Assembly: GCF_050916355.1 (NCBI RefSeq)
Contig: NZ_CP136946.1
Location: 620,001 to 684,000, forward strand
From: Jeongeupia wiesaeckerbachi
GTDB lineage: Bacteria; Pseudomonadota; Gammaproteobacteria; Burkholderiales; Chitinibacteraceae
Length of the DNA stretch: 64,000 nucleotides
Direction of reading: 5' to 3'
Shown here: positions 61,502 through 64,000 of the stretch, in pieces
Layout: each line of letters opens with the position of its first letter
Numbering within the stretch: position 1 is the stretch's first letter
Notes under the pieces: model-generated
The model's input: only the letters and a program-made list of their open reading frames with translations
Database searches by the model: none
What the model was told of the DNA's origin: nothing
Translations under genes and position numbers: made by a program

Positions 61502-62125
61502 ATGCCACTACGCGCCGTTGTCTTCGATTTCGGCGGGGTCCTGTTCGACTGGAACCCCGACTACCTGTACCGCAAGCTGATTCCGGACGCGGACGAGCGA
61601 CGCTGGTTCCTCGAACAGGTCTGCAACCCGGCGTGGAATCTGCGGCAGGACGGCGGCCGGCCATTCAGCGAGGCCACGGCGGCGCTGATCACCGAGCATC
61701 CGCAGCACGCCGCCAACATTCGTGCATTCTCCGAGCGCTGGCCCGAGACACTGGCCGGCACGCTGGCGGATGGCGTCGCGCTGATGGAAGCGCTCGAGGC
61801 CGCCGACGTGCCGCTGTACGGACTGACCAACTGGTCGGCCGAAACCTTTCCGTACGCGTGGCAGCACTACCCGCTGCTGCACCGCTTCCGCGACATCGTT
61901 GTCTCCGGCCGGCTCAAGCTGATCAAGCCCGATCCGGCGATCTACGCCGAGATGCACGCGCGCATCAATCGTGACCTGCCCGGCATCGCCGCGCACGAGC
62001 TGGCCTTCATCGACGACAGCCGCAAGAACGCCGACGCCGCCAGCGACCTCGGCTGGCACGGCATCCACCACACCAGTGCCGCCGATACCGCCGCACGGCT
62101 GCGCCAGCTCGGACTGCATTTCTGA
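61502..62125 (+). CDS. HAD-superfamily phosphatase (YihX-like)
   Basis: 207 aa. All four HAD motifs are visible: I VVFDFGGVLFDW (the first Asp is the nucleophile, with Gly in place of the usual second Asp), II YGLTNWS, III the Lys in RLKLIKPDPAIY, and IV AFIDDSRKNADAA. The small helical cap (type IA) lies after motif I. The F-G-G-V variant is typical of YihX-type alpha-D-glucose-1-phosphate phosphatases; the substrate here is unknown. Its stop overlaps the start of the next gene by 1 base. Confidence 0.9.
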   Translation: MPLRAVVFDFGGVLFDWNPDYLYRKLIPDADERRWFLEQVCNPAWNLRQDGGRPFSEATAALITEHPQHAANIRAFSERWPETLAGTLADGVALMEALEAADVPLYGLTNWSAETFPYAWQHYPLLHRFRDIVVSGRLKLIKPDPAIYAEMHARINRDLPGIAAHELAFIDDSRKNADAASDLGWHGIHHTSAADTAARLRQLGLHF

Positions 62126-62415
62126 TGGACGCCACCAAGCCCCGCATCACCATTCTCTATTGCACCCAGTGCCAGTGGCTGCTGCGCGCCGCCTGGCTGG
62201 CGCAGGAGCTGCTGACGACCTTTGTCGACGAAATCGGCGAAGTTGCCCTGCAACCAGGCAGCGGCGGCGTGTTCCAGATCCACGTGAACGACGTGCTGGT
62301 CTGGGACCGCAAGGCCGAGGGTGGCTTCCCCGAAGCCAAGGTGCTCAAGCAGCGCGTGCGCGACGTGATCGCGCCCGACAAGCCGCTGGGCCACAGTGAT
62401 CGGCCGGCCTCCTGA
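62125..62415 (+). CDS. SelT/SelW/SelH-family protein (cysteine form)
   Basis: 96 aa. It has the Rdx thioredoxin-like pattern: ITILYCTQCQWLLRAAWLAQELLTTF with CxxC in place of CxxU, then VALQPGSGGVFQIHVNDVLVWDRKAEGGFPEAKVLKQRVRDVI. Selenoprotein W relatives are thought to take part in redox reactions, with the exact role unknown. No selenocysteine codon is needed. It overlaps the HAD gene by 1 base (TGATG), so the two are cotranscribed. Confidence 0.9.
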   Translation: MDATKPRITILYCTQCQWLLRAAWLAQELLTTFVDEIGEVALQPGSGGVFQIHVNDVLVWDRKAEGGFPEAKVLKQRVRDVIAPDKPLGHSDRPAS

Positions 62416-62447
62416 CGCCGCGACGAGGCTGTGTTAGCGTTTCGCCC

Positions 62448-62942
62448 ATGAAACCGTTTTACCTGCTGCTCGCCGCCCTGCTCCTGCCCGTGTTCGCCCA
62501 CGCCGACATCTACAAATATGTCGACGAAAACGGCCACGTCACCTTCACCAATACGCCGATGAAGGGTGCGCAACGCATCTACGTCGACTCGATTTCGGTC
62601 ATTCCGGGACCGAGCAGCAGCAAGCCGCGCACCAAAACCGCCGGCACCACCGCCCCCCGCGTCAGCAGCCCGTCGCCGGCCGACTTCCCCAAGGTCGACG
62701 CGGCAACGCAGAAAAGCCGCGACAGCAATCGCAAGCAGATCCTGCTGGACGAGCTGGGCAGCGAGAAGACCGCGCTCGCCAATGCCAAGCAGGCGCTGGC
62801 CGATGCCGAGAACACGCGCAGCGCCGAGGAAAAAGCCAATCCGCAACGCTATGTCGAGCGCCTTGGCCGGCTGCGCGACGCTTCGGTCATGCACGAAAAG
62901 AACGTCGCCGCGTTGACCAACGAACTCAACCGGCTGCGCTGA
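62448..62942 (+). CDS. DUF4124 protein
   Basis: 164 aa. A signal peptide (about 1-19, ending AHA) is followed by the DUF4124 motif DIYKYVDENGHVTFTNTPMKGAQRIYV. A Ser/Pro/Lys-rich linker and a C-terminal helical, coiled-coil-like part (KQILLDELGSEKTALANAKQALADAENTR) come next. It is a periplasmic protein of unknown function. In many betaproteobacteria a DUF4124 gene stands between glnA and ntrB; here it keeps its place before ntrB although glnA is 17 kb away. Confidence 0.88.
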   Translation: MKPFYLLLAALLLPVFAHADIYKYVDENGHVTFTNTPMKGAQRIYVDSISVIPGPSSSKPRTKTAGTTAPRVSSPSPADFPKVDAATQKSRDSNRKQILLDELGSEKTALANAKQALADAENTRSAEEKANPQRYVERLGRLRDASVMHEKNVAALTNELNRLR

Positions 62943-63149
62943 CCCGAAGCGCTGCGAACAAAGCAGCTGACGCGGCGCCCGCTTGCCGTACATCCGCTGC
63001 GGTCGATGTTGCCCGCAGCCTGCCCGTTGCGCCGTGCGCACAGCGCTTGAGGGCGTTCGCCGCGCGACGCCATCGGCGAGGCATCGGGCACGATGCAATG
63101 CGCCCATCTCATCCCCCACTGCTGCATTCCGGCCCGTCCGCACGCACAA

Positions 63150-63166
63150 TGCACTACTATGGTGCA
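63150..63166 (+). promoter_or_regulatory. NtrC-binding site upstream of ntrB
   Basis: TGCACT-ACTAT-GGTGCA differs from the TGCACC-N5-GGTGCA consensus at one base. It lies 52 bp upstream of the sigma-54 promoter of ntrB, so NtrC should autoactivate its own operon. Confidence 0.8.
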
Positions 63167-63217
63167 TCAACTTATTCGCGATGACCCGCTCGCCGTGCAT
63201 TCCGTGTCGCTTCTCGC

Positions 63218-63233
63218 TGGCCCGGTAATTGCT
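63218..63233 (+). promoter_or_regulatory. Sigma-54 promoter of ntrB
   Basis: TGGCCCG-GTAA-TTGCT has a perfect -12 element and one mismatch at -24, with the right spacing. Transcription should begin near 63245, 25 bases before the ntrB ATG. Confidence 0.85.
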
Positions 63234-63269
63234 TAACGACAGCATGTCATCCATGCCACGGTGTCCAGC

Positions 63270-64000
63270 ATGCACGACCCTCATTTTTGCGGCCTCGATT
63301 ACCTGGAAGCGGCGGTGCTTGCCGTCTCCAGCGACGGTGCGCTGGTGTACTTCAATCCTGCCGCAGACGATCTGCTCGGCCTGAAGGGCGAACAGATCGG
63401 CCTGCCGCTGGCCGCCTGCCTGTCGCCGGCGAGCGCCGTCGCCGCCGCCGTCGGCACCGCGCTGGCCAAAAACGTCAGCATCACCGAGTACGAGCTGCTG
63501 CTGCCGGTCACGCACGGCGACGCCTACGTGACGCTGAACGCCGCGCCGATCGAGCTGGCTGGCGACACGCTGGCGCTGGTCGAAATCCGCCAGATCGACC
63601 AGCAGCGCCGTATCGCCAACGAAGAACGCTTGCAGGCGCAGCAACAGGCCAACCGCGAGCTGATCCGCAACCTCGCGCACGAGATCAAGAACCCGCTCGG
63701 CGGCATCCGCGGCGCGGCGCAGCTCTTGTCGGCCGAGCTGCCGAATCCGCATCTGCGGGAATACACCCAGGTCATCATCGAGGAATCGCAGCGGCTGCAA
63801 AGCCTGCTCGACCGGCTGCTGACGCCGCACCGGCTGCCGCAGCTGTCCGAGCTGTCGATCCACGAAGTGCTCGAGCGCGTGCGCAGCGTCGTGCTCGCCG
63901 AAACGCCGAACGGCCTGGCGGTGCGCCGCGACTACGACACCAGCCTGCCTAGCCTGATCGGCGACCGCGAACAGCTGATCCAGGCGCTGCTCAACATCGT
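63270..64000 (+). CDS. ntrB: Nitrogen regulation sensor kinase NtrB (partial, runs off the window)
   Basis: 243 residues are inside the window. A PAS domain (about 8-105; YLEAAVLAVSSDGALVYFNPAADDLLGL) precedes the H-box NLAHEIKNPLGGIRGAAQLL with phospho-acceptor His137, and the start of the catalytic domain (LIGDREQLIQALLNIV, N-box beginning) lies at the edge. NtrB phosphorylates NtrC when nitrogen is limiting and is inhibited by PII. The ATG at 63270 begins at the expected MHDP.. position, 25 bases after the predicted sigma-54 start. ntrC is expected just beyond the window. Confidence 0.96.
   Translation, partial: MHDPHFCGLDYLEAAVLAVSSDGALVYFNPAADDLLGLKGEQIGLPLAACLSPASAVAAAVGTALAKNVSITEYELLLPVTHGDAYVTLNAAPIELAGDTLALVEIRQIDQQRRIANEERLQAQQQANRELIRNLAHEIKNPLGGIRGAAQLLSAELPNPHLREYTQVIIEESQRLQSLLDRLLTPHRLPQLSELSIHEVLERVRSVVLAETPNGLAVRRDYDTSLPSLIGDREQLIQALLNI

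Overview
The window reads as chromosomal DNA of a high-GC betaproteobacterium, most likely of the Neisseriales (Chromobacterium/Chitinibacter-like). This is judged from gene content, codon use and the rhodanese-glnA and DUF4124-ntrB neighbourhoods; no 16S rRNA or other decisive marker is present. About 60 protein genes are supported. No CRISPR array, rRNA gene or ordinary tRNA gene was found.

Layout. (1) 1-154: the end of glmS. (2) 308-5740: a two-component system (dsbS/dsbR) divergent from a dsbD-tlpA/dsbE-dsbG operon for periplasmic disulfide handling, with an 11-bp-spaced direct repeat between them; the gene order matches the copper-responsive DsbRS locus of Pseudomonas aeruginosa. (3) 5997-12950: an RNA-repair locus. 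On the minus strand, a sigma-54 promoter is followed by a leader carrying two fused tRNA-like modules, then slipin, a zinc-ribbon protein, rtcB, a YcgL-type nucleotidyltransferase and rtcA. The activator rtcR (CARF + AAA+) is divergent. (4) 13087-20925: DUF3616, Spo0M, a GAF-GGDEF diguanylate cyclase, chrA, sstT and pyk. (5) 21052-27682: a TetR repressor divergent from an RND efflux operon, with two adjacent palindromic operators between them. (6) 27737-39181: a Fur-boxed ChaN lipoprotein, a YigZ protein, two TPR paralogues around a fused SpmA-SpmB protein, a giant FAD/Fe-S oxidoreductase, a HIT protein and an unknown protein. (7) 39231-43747, minus strand: MBL hydrolase, FHA protein, PP2C phosphatase, mtgA, aroE, rhodanese. 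(8) 43748-45472: glnA with NtrC and sigma-54 sites.

(9) 45453-52247: a 6.8-kb integrative element inserted in the last codons of glnA. It is bounded by a 17-bp direct repeat. It carries a tyrosine integrase, an AlpA-type regulator, several unknown genes, and a coupled two-gene cassette (a DUF4365 nuclease-like protein plus an unknown partner) that is the best candidate here for an undescribed accessory, perhaps defence, system. The element rebuilds the glnA stop codon and terminator; the displaced native terminator lies beyond attR. (10) 52685-57791: two AspT antiporter genes and aspD, an aspartate-alanine decarboxylation cycle. (11) 57936-59293: a tandem duplication of an EthD + membrane-protein pair in which one EthD copy has decayed. 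(12) 59404-62942: SnoaL-like protein, membrane GGDEF protein, HAD phosphatase, SelW-like protein, DUF4124 protein. (13) 63270-end: the start of ntrB with its own NtrC site and sigma-54 promoter.

Three sigma-54 promoters (rtc, glnA, ntrB) link RNA repair and nitrogen control to the same sigma factor. All functional assignments are from reading translated sequence and motifs; no database search was possible.
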